From the NCBI GenBank assembly GCA_031213475.1, contig JARUPZ010000014.1, positions 7,267,491-7,331,490 of the forward strand: 64,000 nt of DNA, written 5' to 3'. Position numbers and translations under genes: made by a program. This DNA is from Nereocystis luetkeana (taxonomy: Eukaryota > Sar > Phaeophyceae > Laminariales > Laminariaceae). This document shows, in pieces, positions 1 through 12,400 of this stretch. How positions within the stretch are numbered: position 1 is the stretch's first letter; every line of letters starts with the position of its first letter. Below the pieces are notes generated by a model. That model did no database searches. It was not told where the DNA came from and worked only from the letters and a program-made list of their open reading frames with translations.

Positions 1-1380
1 AGAAGCATGGCTATTCCTGCTTTACTATTGATACGATCATCCGTGAACGGTGCACAGCTGCATTAGGCCCCGAATCGACCGCCCCTGACTCCAGAGCGAA
101 GCCCAGATATACTAGACACCAGATAGGAACGAGCACCAGGTACCATGTAGTGTGTTTTGTACAGTTCGATCTACTGTGGTTCAGTTATATCTTCAAGCCG
201 TGTATATGTCTTGGAAATAAAACCCTGATACGCAATTTTTTTTTTTCTTGTTTTCTTGCGTTTCTGGATCTCCTACGGATTTTTTTTTTTTCTTGTTTTC
301 TTGCGTTTCTGGATCTCCTACGTGTGTTTTTTGCCAATGATGCCAATAAAAGCGTCGCAAATATGCCGCGGTCGGGCAGATACGGTGTTCACGGGGGATG
401 TTTGCTATTGATAGTAATTTCTCCACATTTCGTCTGAGTGTTGTTTCTGCGCAGGCAGCTGGTATGGTTTCGGTCTTTCGCCTCCAGAGTTGTTTGCGCC
501 GGCCGTTTGGTGACAACGGTTGCGGCAGTGAGTCTAGGAAAACCAAACAAGAGCAAGAACAAGCACAATAAACAATATCAATAACAACAGCAACACCCAG
601 AACACGAACAATATCAATAACAAGAGAACTGGCAAAAAGAAGGACAAAAACAAGAACAAGAACAAGAACATGAACAAGAACAAGAAAGAACAAGAACAAG
701 AACATGAACAAGAACAAGAAAGAGAACACGAACAAGAACAAGAACAAGAACAAGAACAAGAACAAGAAAGAGAACAAGAACAAGAACAAGAACAAGAACA
801 AGAACAAAAAAAAGACCAACAAAAACAAAAACAAAAACAAGGAAAATAACAAGAACAAAAAAAAATACGAACAAAAACAAAAACAAGGAAGATAACAAGA
901 ACAAAAAACAAGAACAATAAACACAACTAGAGAGATACTAAGAACAAGATCATTATAAATGAAAATGTCAGGAACAGGAACGAGGACGAGAACAAGGAAC
1001 AACATTAGGAACAACAATACTTAGAGTAAGAATATCAATACGGATAATATTGTATGGATAATACTAGGAATTATAAGGGCAAGAGCAAAATAGGTACCAA
1101 TATTAACGACTGAAAATAAATAAGAACAAAACATAAAAAATAAGGATGCTAACAACAGTAAACATAGCAAACGCTATTAATGAGAATAGTAATCAGCGAC
1201 AATGCAAGAACATCAGCGACAACATCAAGAACATACCCTTTTTTCTTTAACGGCGTTGCAGATACTATCGCTGTTTCCCTAACACAAACCTGCCCAAGCT
1301 TCGGAATCGTAGTCGTGATCAACATGCGTTCTTACAAGCAACCTGCCGTGCCTAGACAAAGTCGCCCGACATTCACCTAC
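1..1380. other. No gene recognised
   Basis: A direct repeat with T-runs (TTTTTTTTTTTTCTTGTTTTC then TTGCGTTTCTGGATCTCCTA) occurs twice at 233-323. The AACAAG array follows. Any further exons of the large gene were not found here. Confidence 0.5.
545..960. repeat. Hexanucleotide array (AACAAG)n
   Basis: Imperfect AACAAG/AACAAA repeats over about 400 bp, grading into looser A-rich sequence to about 1160. Because the unit is six bases, several frames on both strands stay open without being genes. Confidence 0.9.
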
Positions 1381-1466
1381 CTGATGGTTCCTCGACGAGG
1401 CACGTGCACGAACCAGTCCAGGGATACGCCCTGGCTTACCGTGCCTTGTACCACGTTCCTGAACGG
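1381..1466 (-). CDS. Possible exon 25
   Basis: GTGACAG|CCG ... CATCAG|GTAGGTGAA, 86 bp, phase 0 in (fits exon 24) and 2 out. It encodes NVVQGTVSQGVSLDWFVHVP then RRGTIR. The donor is strong. A second frame is also open across the same interval, and the gap to exon 24 is 3 kb, so this is tentative. Confidence 0.35.
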
Positions 1467-1639
1467 CTGTCACATCATCACGAATTACGGCAACGAAGTA
1501 CAAGCGATGGAGCATGAACGCAGGAAAACCGACATCATGGGATATAACACTATCAAATCGACTTTCAGGGCAGGTTTTACATGGTGGAACGCGGGCGATA
1601 AACACGCTACCACCCCCCCCCCCCCCTGTCATCGCGAGC

Positions 1640-1845
1640 ACACACACGCGGTCCCTACTTTTAGTAGGCTGTAGGTCGCCCTTCATGCGAAGCGCCTAAC
1701 ACCTCACGGTGCTTCGCACAGGTGCAATCAACCAATGCCTTGCTGGTCGATCAAAAGCCTGACTTGTGCTCCGACCCAGGATTGTAGGGATGCGAGGATC
1801 TACGGTCATGCCACTACGCCCATGCATGACATGAGTATAGCCCCA
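1640..1845 (+). repeat. Dispersed repeat family C, copy 1
   Basis: CGCCCTTCATGCGAAGCGCC, CACCTCACGGTGCTTCGC, ATTGTAGGGATGCGAGGATC and GCCCATGCATGACATGAGTA are shared with the copies at 3.3 and 23.5 kb. A C-run lies just left (1612-1626). Confidence 0.75.
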
Positions 1846-2160
1846 TCGTGAGTACACACATTGCACACGTGCGTCGTTTCTATACGGCTGGGGGCCGGCT
1901 GGAATTAAGATCTCGTTTAGATGGTAGTTGGACGACGAAGCAGTATGCCAATGAACTGAATCGCTTTTTCCAACAAAAAACACTCGTCCAGCCGGAAATG
2001 CGCCAAGTCAGGTACGAAGGCGAAAACACATCTGGGGAAATTTCTGGGCGCATTCAACTATACTATCGACTGTAAACCTATGCCACTTTTGTTTTGGTTG
2101 GTCTGTCACCAAATGTATCGCCTGTTTCCGTCGAATGCTAACATACAACCGATCAATAGA

Positions 2161-2404
2161 GGCATTCTACGATAGAGGTTCACCCGGAATTTTCTGAGGC
2201 TCCTCACGTAAGACGCTCCATACCTCACCCGAAAACTGACTTCAGCAAAATTCGAATTTATTCCTGATGAATAGTCCCATGGCCCGAGTATACAAAAACC
2301 GCCGTTTTTCGGAACAAGATTGGCATTCCGACGATTCTGGGTTAAGGAGCCCCGTCACTCAGAAAACATTTTAGCGGAAATGTGCTACCTCTATCGTAGA
2401 GCGA
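2161..2404 (+). mobile_element. MITE family A, copy 1
   Basis: About 245 bp starting GGCATTCTACGATAGAGGTT and ending CTACCTCTATCGTAGAGCG; terminal inverted repeats of about 19 bp. Internal landmarks shared by all copies: TCTGAGGCTCCTCAC, CTGACTTCAGCAAAA, CCCATGGCCC and TTCCGACGAT. No coding capacity. Confidence 0.85.
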
Positions 2405-3310
2405 GTCAATATATTTCCGGACTGAATTGTATTCAATACTTTTGTTTCCGAGGTTTTCTTCTTCCGGGAAAGTGATGAGTGATCAATGTTGAAGATCATG
2501 CTGCACATTGTCGGATGGCAACGGAAATAATAGTAATACATGGTTGGCAAAGAAGGGAGGTAGACTTGGTGCATGGGTTTCCTTTTGTTTCCGAGGTTTT
2601 CTTCTTTCGTGAAAGTTATGAGTGATCCATGTTGAAGATCATGCTGCACATTGTCGGACGGCAGTAGAGAAAAAATTATACAGGGTAGCACGTAATCAGG
2701 CAACTCACGGCCCTACGGGTTTGAAACCCCCCCAGGCGTTGCAACCAAACTGAAGGAGAACAATCAATCGCTCTTACACCATATATTCTACGTCTACTTT
2801 TAAGAACGAGCAAGCTGCAAGCATGCAAACAAAATCCGACGCGAATCGACGAGAGGGAAGAAATTGCTGAAGTCTTCGGGCGATAAAAAAAGCTAGAGAC
2901 GAAACGTGGTGTATCTACGACAAGTTGGCTGCATCGGAATAGCGTTGACGTCATGTGGGAACGACTTTACGCACGGTCTCCTCACCCTTCACCGCCTCGA
3001 ACCCCCCCCCCCCCCCCGCCCCCCCCCCTATTTTATATAGGTTGGGTTGGCGTCGGTTGGCAACGACACTGTAAAACATGCCGCTAACTACGTGAGCTAG
3101 ACAACCAGGGTACCGTTTTTGTTTTGTTTTGGCGGTCGCCCACAGCTGGTTGTCGAGTTAGATCACTTGTGCGAGGTAAATAACCTTTACCCCGCACAAT
3201 TGGGAAATATCGTATCACGTAGTGTTCAAGGTAAGGCACCCAAGAGGCAGTTACATAGTACTCCCCTTGCTGTCTCTGGAAATGCCTACACCGGAAATTA
3301 AATCAACTCA

Positions 3311-3560
3311 TTGAAGCTGTCGTCCATATGCAAGTCCGCCTCACAAGCGGTTCTTAGTAGGATGAAGCTCACCCTTCATGCGACTCGCCAGACACCTCAC
3401 GGCGCTTCGCGCTTGGTGCGAGCAATGTCTTCCTGGTCGGTGAAAACCCGACGTGCTCCGTCCCGGCATTGTAGGGATGCGAGGGTCTATGGTCATACGA
3501 CTACGGCCATGCATGAGATCGAGTACATCTCTCCTATCGAGTACATCCCCCCCCCCCCCA
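3311..3560 (+). repeat. Dispersed repeat family C, copy 2
   Basis: CACCCTTCATGCGACTCGCC, CACCTCACGGCGCTTCGC, ATTGTAGGGATGCGAGGGTC, CGGCCATGCATGAGATCGAG, then a C-run. Purine/pyrimidine-rich DNA follows. Confidence 0.75.
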
Positions 3561-4103
3561 CACGCCCTCCCCGGCCACCCACTCTCCTCTCCTGTCCCCT
3601 TCACTTTCTACCCAGCGCCTACAAACAATCGGGTTGAACCCAACTTACCATTCTGTTGCCCGTTTGAGATGTGTCACGCGCTCCTTTGGTGACCGCTTTT
3701 GACCGCTCATAGTTGGCCATTTCACCCAGCTACAACGAAGACAAAAAACGACGTAAAGAAAAAAACGGTGTTTGTGTCAAAGCATTTATGTGTTGTTGGT
3801 TTGATCGTATAGTATTTTGCCGATTTTTGGTTTGATTTGGGTTGATTTTGTTTGTTTTTCGTTTGTTTTTGTTTCGTTGAATTTTGTTTTGGCGTTTTTT
3901 TAGATTTCGTGTTGTACGTTTTGTGATTTTTCCAGTCTTAAGACTTGCAGCGCGTCATATCGAGCAAAATTTGCGTTCGGCGTCGCCCACGCGACAGCAG
4001 CGGGCGATTGGAGGGGAGCGGAGGAAAGGGTGTGGGAGGGAATGGGAGGAGAGGAGAGGGGAGGGGGGGGGGGGTTAGTTCCCCAATGATGTTCGAGCGA
4101 TGG

Positions 4104-4349
4104 GGCGTTCTAAGATAGAGGCTCACCCGAAACATTCTGAGGCTCCTCACTTAAGGAGCTCCACATCTGACCCGAAAAAATGACTTCAGCAAAGCTCAAA
4201 GTAAGTGCATGTCGATGAATACCCCCCATGCCCCAAGTATACGAAAACGTCTTTTTTCGAAACAAGATAGATAGGGGTTCCAACAGATTTTCGGTCAAGG
4301 AACCTCGTCGTTTAGAGTTTTTGTTTGCTTCTCCTCTATCGTAGAACGC
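4104..4349 (+). mobile_element. MITE family A, copy 2
   Basis: GGCGTTCTAAGATAGAGGCT at the left end, CTCTATCGTAGAACGC at the right. It lies in the intron just after exon 24. Confidence 0.85.
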
Positions 4350-4471
4350 GTCCGATAATGGGTATTTCCTCCATCGAGGAGCCCCGTAAGGCATTACCAC
4401 TACTATGGCGCATACGGTGCCATGTACCCTTATATAATCGTAATCCGCGACTGGACTGATAATACACTCAC

Positions 4472-4615
4472 CTTGATCGCAGCCATTCTCCCCTGGCCCG
4501 ACCGTAAGTCCAACGCGTAGAACCCGCTGGCGTTTCCCATCACGGCGCGATAGAGGCCTTTCATGCGGACCGCCAGCCTCATCCTCTGCCCCTCGTTGAG
4601 AAACGCCTCCAAGAA
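4472..4615 (-). CDS. Exon 24 (second GxYxLD motif)
   Basis: A pyrimidine tract with a C-run precedes CTAATTCAG|TTC; donor ATCAAG|GTGAGT; 48 codons, phase 0. It encodes FLEAFLNEGQRMRLAVRMKG, LYRAVMG and NASGFYALDLRSGQGRMAAI. The last part resembles the motif in exon 13. The donor means that at least one more exon follows. Confidence 0.85.
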
Positions 4616-7600
4616 CTGAATTAGTGAAACGGTAAAGGGGGGGGGAGATGGTGGTCTTGTTTCCACGGCAACGATTGCGGACGGTACGCCGTATCTTATC
4701 TCCGTTATGCGCGGTTACGTACATACAGGTCAGGCGCTACGCGTGGAGTACCTCATACATGGTCTCGTAGAACCAGAAACAAAAATCTGCATCGCACGCC
4801 TTGTTTAACCAACCCTGCGGCATCAGCAGCGGCAGCGGCAGCGGCAGCGGCACCGGCAGCGGCACCGGCAGCAGCAGCAGCAGCAGCAGTCATTCCAGTT
4901 GGACTGCCCTTCTCGGTGCTCAGCCTTGTCAGAAAATTCAAACAAAGAATATGTTCACATGACGCGTGCTACGGTAGCATACACTACAGTTTGTGAGGGT
5001 TACCACTTGATTATAGCATAGGAGCTCCACACCCCTCACCAACAAACGTACTTAGAGAATAGCAAAAAAGAGAGGAACCGGGTGAAATGCTGCAGGTGTG
5101 TTACGAAACATATTGCTAAGCAGGTCGTAGTCTTAAGACTGATGTTCTAACTATATTTTTGAGTATTAAGGAGCCCCAGTCAGCCAAAAATATTTTTGGC
5201 CCCGAAACGTTCTACCCCTATCGTAGCACGCGCTAAACCGGACAGATCAAACAGATCGGACATATCAAACAGATCAGACAGATTGGACAGATCAGACAGA
5301 CTATACAGATACAGCAGATCCGACAAATCCGACAGATCCGACACATCCGACCGATCACACCGATCAGACAGAAGAGACAGATCAGACGCATCAGACAGAT
5401 CAGACATATCAGACAGATCAGACAGATCAGACAAACCAGAGAGATCAGACAGAACAGACAGATCATACATATCATAAAGATCATACATATCAGACATGTG
5501 AGACCGATCAGACCGGTCAGATACTTAAGACAGATCATACATATCATACATATCAGACAGATCATATAGACATATCAGACATACCAGATAGATCAGACCG
5601 ATCAGACATACCAGACACATCATACAGACCAGACAGATCAGGCATATCAGACAGATCGGACAGACCAGACATATAATATATACCGAACATATCGTACAGA
5701 TTTGACCGATAAGACAGATCAGACAGACCAGACAAATCAGATATATCGAACAGATCGTACAGGTCTTACCGATCAGACAGATCAGATAGACAGAACAGAG
5801 CAGACAAATTCCCATCATCTCCGCAATACAAATATTTCCCTGAAATAAGGTGCTTCGCGAACGAACAACGATTGTTGAATTTATTATGTTTGGTTTTCTA
5901 TGCAGTTTATTTCCTATGAAGCACACGGTATATAAATATGACCCCCGCCGATGGAACTCCAACTCTAACCCTAACCCACACACCCAGGAATACTCACAGT
6001 AGGCTAAAAGTTTCGTTTTGGGTACCGTTTGCCGCTACCGTGCGTGGGAAAATCCTACAGTATAGTGGGTCGGGGTCCTATTTTTCGTGTTACAAATCAC
6101 GAGATCACAAGAAACCTACCCACATTGGCTTAATAATATACCTATTTTTCCCGCCGGTATCCTATTATTGCTGTAGATCCAATGAGATACACGATCTCGC
6201 CCGATCTACAGCAGTAGATCATGGTATTATTGACGAGTTGGATCCCGTATGGCGCGACGACTCGCGCGCGCTTTGTTTACGGGGGTAGGATCTGCCATAC
6301 ACAATGCAATACGGTTGTTATTTGCGGCGCCCCTTATCGTATCGGCATAATAACATCTACCACTACGACGACCGTTTTTGTGATGCCATACTATTATTCC
6401 TGCTGAATATCGTTACCTATACGGGTTGTAAATAAAGCAGTTCACATACTCTATGTATGTGCGATCTGTTCTCACCTGCCTCCTCTCGTCCGGGTTGACG
6501 ACTTGAGGCAGAAGCTTTTCCGCCGTCACGACGCGGTCCTGTTTGTTGTCAATCGCGTGAAGAGTTCGCGCGAAAAGTAAAATTGGAGAGAGGTATGCTT
6601 GACTCCACGAAAGCCCAAACCTATCCATACCCCCTGGTTTCGAGCCTGCCCCAAGGCTGATTTTGATTTTGGTTTGTGGAATAAATGTCTACCGGTGTGT
6701 ACATACAGTCTGCAGTAGGGTGCACGTTTGACTCAGAGCGAAATACATATATAAAAAAACAGCCACAACAATTTCGATTTATCTTTGTCGGCGGGGAGAC
6801 TATCCTCAAATAGGGAAGTCGGCTGTGCAATGGGCATGTCGGCGGGTGGTGTTTGCTCACGCATCAAAATTAATCGATTAACCAACTAATCCGCCTATCA
6901 ACCAAGGAGTTAATCGATCGGTCAACCAGCCAAAAAAACAATCAATCACCAACCAACCAATCAAGCAGCCCATCAACCAAACAATCAACCCACCAATACA
7001 ACCAATCAACCGGCACGTTAACCAACCAAACAATAAATAGTATCAATAATAGCTAGCAAACAAACAAGCGACAAAATCAACCATTGAACGAATAAAATCA
7101 AACCAAATCGGTCAATCAACCGATTTATCAACAAGCTACCCAATCGACCAACCATACCCATCCGCGACCGAGCACTATCTGATCAAGCCCTACCTGATCG
7201 CGCTCGACGAGCGAGGCGAGCATCTCCGCCTGTCTGGCCGTGACAAGCATGTCCGTGTGCATGGCCGCGTTTTCGAACATTCGGAGGCGTTCTGTAGCCG
7301 TGTTCATCTTTCCGTACAGTCGAAAACATTATCGAAATGTTTTTTTAACAACAAACAAAGAAGGGGGTTGCATGCACAGAAGGTACGCGATGGCGACGGC
7401 GACGGCAGGGGCAATGGCGGCGGGGATGACGGTGTTTTCACTTTCGTTTCTAGTATGTCCTCCTCACGAAACGCAGCTGAACACCAGTATAATACTGACT
7501 GGAGGTACGGTATGGGACGGGGGGGAGGTATTGTGCCATCATTTTTTACTACCGCGATTTCTGCGGCTCGGGCGAGGCGGCTCTTCATCTTACCCGAATT

Positions 7601-9370
7601 ATCGATGGGAGTACTTTTCCTGATGGTCATAAATAACTACAAACAACTCTGCGGCGGCAGTCCAAGCCATATCTCCTTTATTAGGTACTTACTTATTGTT
7701 CAGAAACAAGTGATGTGCGCGAGGTGATTTTCGAGAAACGAAACTGAGTACGCAGGCTGGCCCTATCGGCCGCGTCCGACTGAACCACACGAGTCGTTCG
7801 ACTCGACTCGAACGTGATAAGAAATACAGACGCTGAAATCTATTGGTGCCTTCTCGTGAGACGAACGAAGGCACGCCGTCGTAACCCGAGTTTCACTTAC
7901 GCCATGGAGGTGCATAGAAAATAAAGAGGACCTGAAAAAAAAAACACCAATACTTTCGCTATTAATACTATAAATACTGCTATCGCCCTATCTCATCCCA
8001 CGCTATACTCGTCGACAAAAGGACCTGAAAGCACCATGAAGAATGGTCGCCGATGATTTGGCCAAAATCCGTCACGAAAACGTGAAACTAAAACGACAGA
8101 AACTAGCCGCTGACCGTCCCTGCAAACGGCGAGAAAGACGCCGAAGCCATCACCACCATAATAGTTGTGGAAAGGAGTGAGCGACGCAAATATATGGCGA
8201 CGAAGAAAAGGACCGGCAGACGCGCTACACAACGGTAACGACTGACCTAGCATGGCGACAGACGTTGCTCGTTTATGGTTGATCATAGACGGGGGAGAAA
8301 AGCGCCATAATTATCGCCAAACCGGCAAAACTAGCGACGCATTGCCGCCGAAAATGGCCAGAAGTAATCAACAATGTGCCCCGGGAACAAACCGCAGTTT
8401 GGGTTCTTATGTGGAGATCGACCGCTGTTTGGAATGTATGTGGAGTTTTTTTCAAACGGCGATTACTAACCCGGCCTGTGCTGTACCAACTACGCCCTGA
8501 AACGGCTTGGAACGTGTAAACATAGAGGTCGGCGAACGGGCTGGAAATCGCCCTTGTTGTCGCGGTTAAATAATAATCTAACGCATGAAAACTCCAGACG
8601 TTGTCGCCAACCACCCCTACCAAAAAACGAGAAAATAGTCACCGAGGTAAAAGAAAAGTGCCATCAGAAACGTCGCGCATGGGGTTAGCAAAAGCACTAC
8701 AGTATGCATGGGGTGACTGATAAAAACAAAATTGGGGGTTTGATGACGTAATTTGTATGACACCCATTTTTTCGTTGTCCTAGGTATCGCTGGTTTTACA
8801 GCGACCATCATAACCAGGACCCACCACGTACACATAACCTATATATTATATTTGTTTTACTACGCATTTTTGGTCCTGATGACTCTTTCCCTTCGTAATA
8901 TTGTTAGTCTGTTATCCGTCTGATCATGTGCGGCATTACCTTGATCGCCGACGGCTGACAGTACGAGTTTGTTGGAGCCGGCGCTTGATACGAAAGTGGC
9001 CCCAGAAAGTACAATCATTCTCCCATTCTTCAAATATATATATATTTTTTTTAATCATCACTTTTTACTTTCCAGGCTAACTCGTAGGAGGTTTTACCCT
9101 CAAAGATCTGGTGGGCAAGCCGTGGTCACAGGTGTCGTCCCTTCTGCCCCTGTACGTGCCTTTATTTTGTTGTCGCGCATAGGGTTCAGCATTCCCACTG
9201 CTCGTCAAGTTTCACCGAATGTAGCTAACTCACGCTCTCGCGCTTTCCGCTACTCAATTTTACATGCAAGAAATAGTCCCTTCGAGCATGCACTTGGGGA
9301 TACTTGAACCCACGAAATTGACCTTTGGTAGGCTCGCGGACCACGTACCAAGCCATCGGGGACACTAGCT

Positions 9371-9404
<34 letters not shown>

Positions 9405-12400
9405 AATATATATATATACGCTGAAAAATGTCCCCAAAAAGTAGGAATATAAGAGTTTTTACGTGTAGTGTAGGGGAATCATCTCACAGTATATATATAT
9501 ATAAATACAGATAGTAAGGGGGGGTCGCACTTTTTCGCTCGATAGAGTCTGAGAAAAACTACTTTGTATTAGACTAGGGTACCGGTTAAGGTATGATGGT
9601 TTTGCCCATACTACTGGTTTTAGGACTACAGAGTCGCGCACACAAAACGTTGGCATGGGTTGCACGAGCCAACGCCCTCCGTAGGCGTGTTTCCGGTGTG
9701 ATATGTCGAGCTGTCCTCTCGTGAAGTATTGAGGTCAGAAAACAGCAAGCCGCCACACCTATAAGCCGTGGCAAACATTGCTTCTATTTGTTCAGTGGAA
9801 TGGTCACTCACATGGCGGATGTTCTCGACCATGGCAGCCAGCCCCTCCGCCGACTCCACGTCGACCAAGGCACCGGGGAACCTGGAGGCCCTGAAGGAGA
9901 TGAGATAGGCCCCCTCCCGTGGCAGAGGCCAAGGCTTGGACGTCAGAGTCTCCACCAGTTTCCTCCCCTTCGGGCTTGCCGACTCCTGCTTTGGTATTCG
10001 ATAGTTCATCATTCATCTTTGGTGTGTGTTGATTTTGTGCAGCCACACTAAAGGCCAATCGGACGATGCAAGCTAACGCCGCGGTCCCCATGAGAAACTC
10101 CATGAAACTGACGACTCGACCTATGTGCAGCTGCATCCTGCGTACAACACTGTGCGGGATGCGGGTCTTATTGGTCAAGGCGGATTTTTCGGCATCCCGG
10201 CGTGTTTAGTTGGAAGAACTCCACCAAAACACGAGGCGGAGCCGCATGACTACACGTGGCGACCTCGAGCCCCGCAAGGAGTTTGTTGGGGTCTGGGTTC
10301 GGGTTCGGGTTGGGGCCAGGGTCAGGCCCGGGGCCGGGTTGGTCTGGGTTCACGTGCAAGGCTGAAGATGACGACACAGGTCCTGCACATAGTTTGGGTG
10401 CTGGACGCAGCTGCACATGTAGCGCACGCCGAAAGGAAATTCACCTCGGTTCCAGTTTTGGGGGTTCTTCAGGTGAGGGGGAACATACCTCAATCGAACA
10501 CGGCAGAAACTTTGACAGTCAACAAAGAAAGGTGCAAATCGAAAGCCTCGTACCGTAATCATACAGGGAATAATACCATTTACCTGGTTTCTTTTGTTTT
10601 TTGTTTTTCTCTCGTAGCTTTTGTTACCTCCGTCCCGGTTCTCATCTCTGCCCTTCTTACAGAATCTTAACTCAGACTCGGAGGCGTTCTAAGATAGAGG
10701 CCCACCAAAATTTGTCTGAGGATCCTCACTTTAGGAGTCGCAAACCTCCCCGGAACGAAACATGACTGCAACAAAGATTAAAGCGCATCTCGATGAACAT
10801 TGCCATGGCCCAAATATACGAAAACATCTTTTTTTCCGAAACAAGATTGGTATTCCAACGATATTCGGTCAAGGAACCCCGACGTTCATACTTTTACTTT
10901 GGCGGAACGTGCTACCTCTATCGTAGAAGGCTTTTTCGGCGTCACACATCAGGACGTTCTTCCCCTCTTTCCCCACTACACGGATTGTGTCTTTATTTGT
11001 CACTGCGACGAGACTTCAGCCCCATTCCTTGGCGCCTCGTCGACCCGCCCAAACGCAAACAATGGTTGCCTCAGACGGTACTGGTTACAGGTTTCCGGTT
11101 GAGGAGCCTAAGGCAGTGGAAAATAATTCGACCGAAACATGCAACCTTACTGCTATCCATCGTAACACGCGTCGACTGCTGTCGTAGCACGCTCGTACCA
11201 AGCACGGGGCCGGGTGTGATCCAACCATGAAACCCTTTTGAGCTGCAGTACAGTAGGACAGGGATGCGGAGGAGGCAGTGCGCACGTAAACATATTTCAC
11301 ACTCCGGGTCTACTGCAAATAATGGAGAATCCTAAGCTAGTGTTGTGCAGGATAAATATACTTGGTGTACGGATCAAACACGCGAACAATATGTACTGCA
11401 GTAGTAGACCATGCGGATTCTACGGTTTCAATCCGCCTGCAAAACAATCTAGACCTGTCCGACGAGGAACAAAGCTCCTACGTTTTGTTGTTGTATATCG
11501 TGGTGGCGTACGGTCAATTCACGTTCGACCGCCGTTTGTTGCAATGCACTCGCACATCAGATTTCATCTTGCTCTAAGCCCGTGCGAACTAAACCAGAGG
11601 ATTCAATACTGCCAGAAACAACGTGCATGGCAGAAACAGGGACTTAAATCTGTAGCGGGGTGGGGGGGGGGTGGGGGAAGGGGTACTCACTTGTTGCTTG
11701 CCTCAAGTCGTTTGACCATTGACCACGCATCCCTTTCGAGACGGAGCAGAGGGGGGCGTAGTAATCAGGACCCAAGATGGATCCCACAATCGTGGATCTT
11801 TCTTACAAGTACGTCCCCTACACCCTCAAAATTCTACATACCAGGTTTGGCTCTGACTACCACTGTATGTAGGTCCCCTCGAAACAGTGCATATGCGACT
11901 ACCAACTTCACAGTCGAGACAGTCCGCCCAGGTCGTATTAGTCGTGTACACCCTTCTCCTCCTCCTTCTCTTCCTCCTCCTACCTTCACGTACTCGAGCA
12001 TCATCCAGGTAACGAATTCCTCCGTCTCGAGCTTGCTGCTGGAGTCGAGGTCGTAGGCCGACAAGAGGCACCTACATCGACGCTCGTCCATCTCGCACCC
12101 TAGCCCCTGCGCGGATTCGATTGGACAGCGGCGGCAGCACCCACACTCTTCGTAAGCGTGGAATATTCGGCGAGCCTCGGTTGGTTTGAAATGTCATAGC
12201 ATGGTATGGCCTGTCACTACATGGCGGGTACGGGGGGGGGTATGGTGCCATCATTTTCGCTAAGACGATTAACTCTTTTTGGACCCCAAAAAGCGACAAA
12301 ACACGATGACGGCAATGAGGCGTGCTACGATAGAAGTCCACCCTATAATTTCTGAGGTTCCTCACATGAGGAGCTCCATACGTCACCCGGAAACTGACTG

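Noticed and set aside
193..1017. Long minus frame of 274 codons, Phe/Leu/Ser-rich
   Set aside because: It is the translation of the AACAAG array; several frames on both strands are open for the same reason.
4753..4941. Minus frame with poly-Ala
   Set aside because: Produced by a CAG/GGCAGC repeat inside the intron between exons 23 and 24; no splice borders in phase.
5955..5976. CTCTAACCCTAACCCACAC resembling telomere repeat
   Set aside because: Only about two units; not enough for an interstitial telomeric site.
11238..12056. 272-codon plus frame
   Set aside because: It covers EF-hand exon 20 on the opposite strand and shows no domain or coherent composition.
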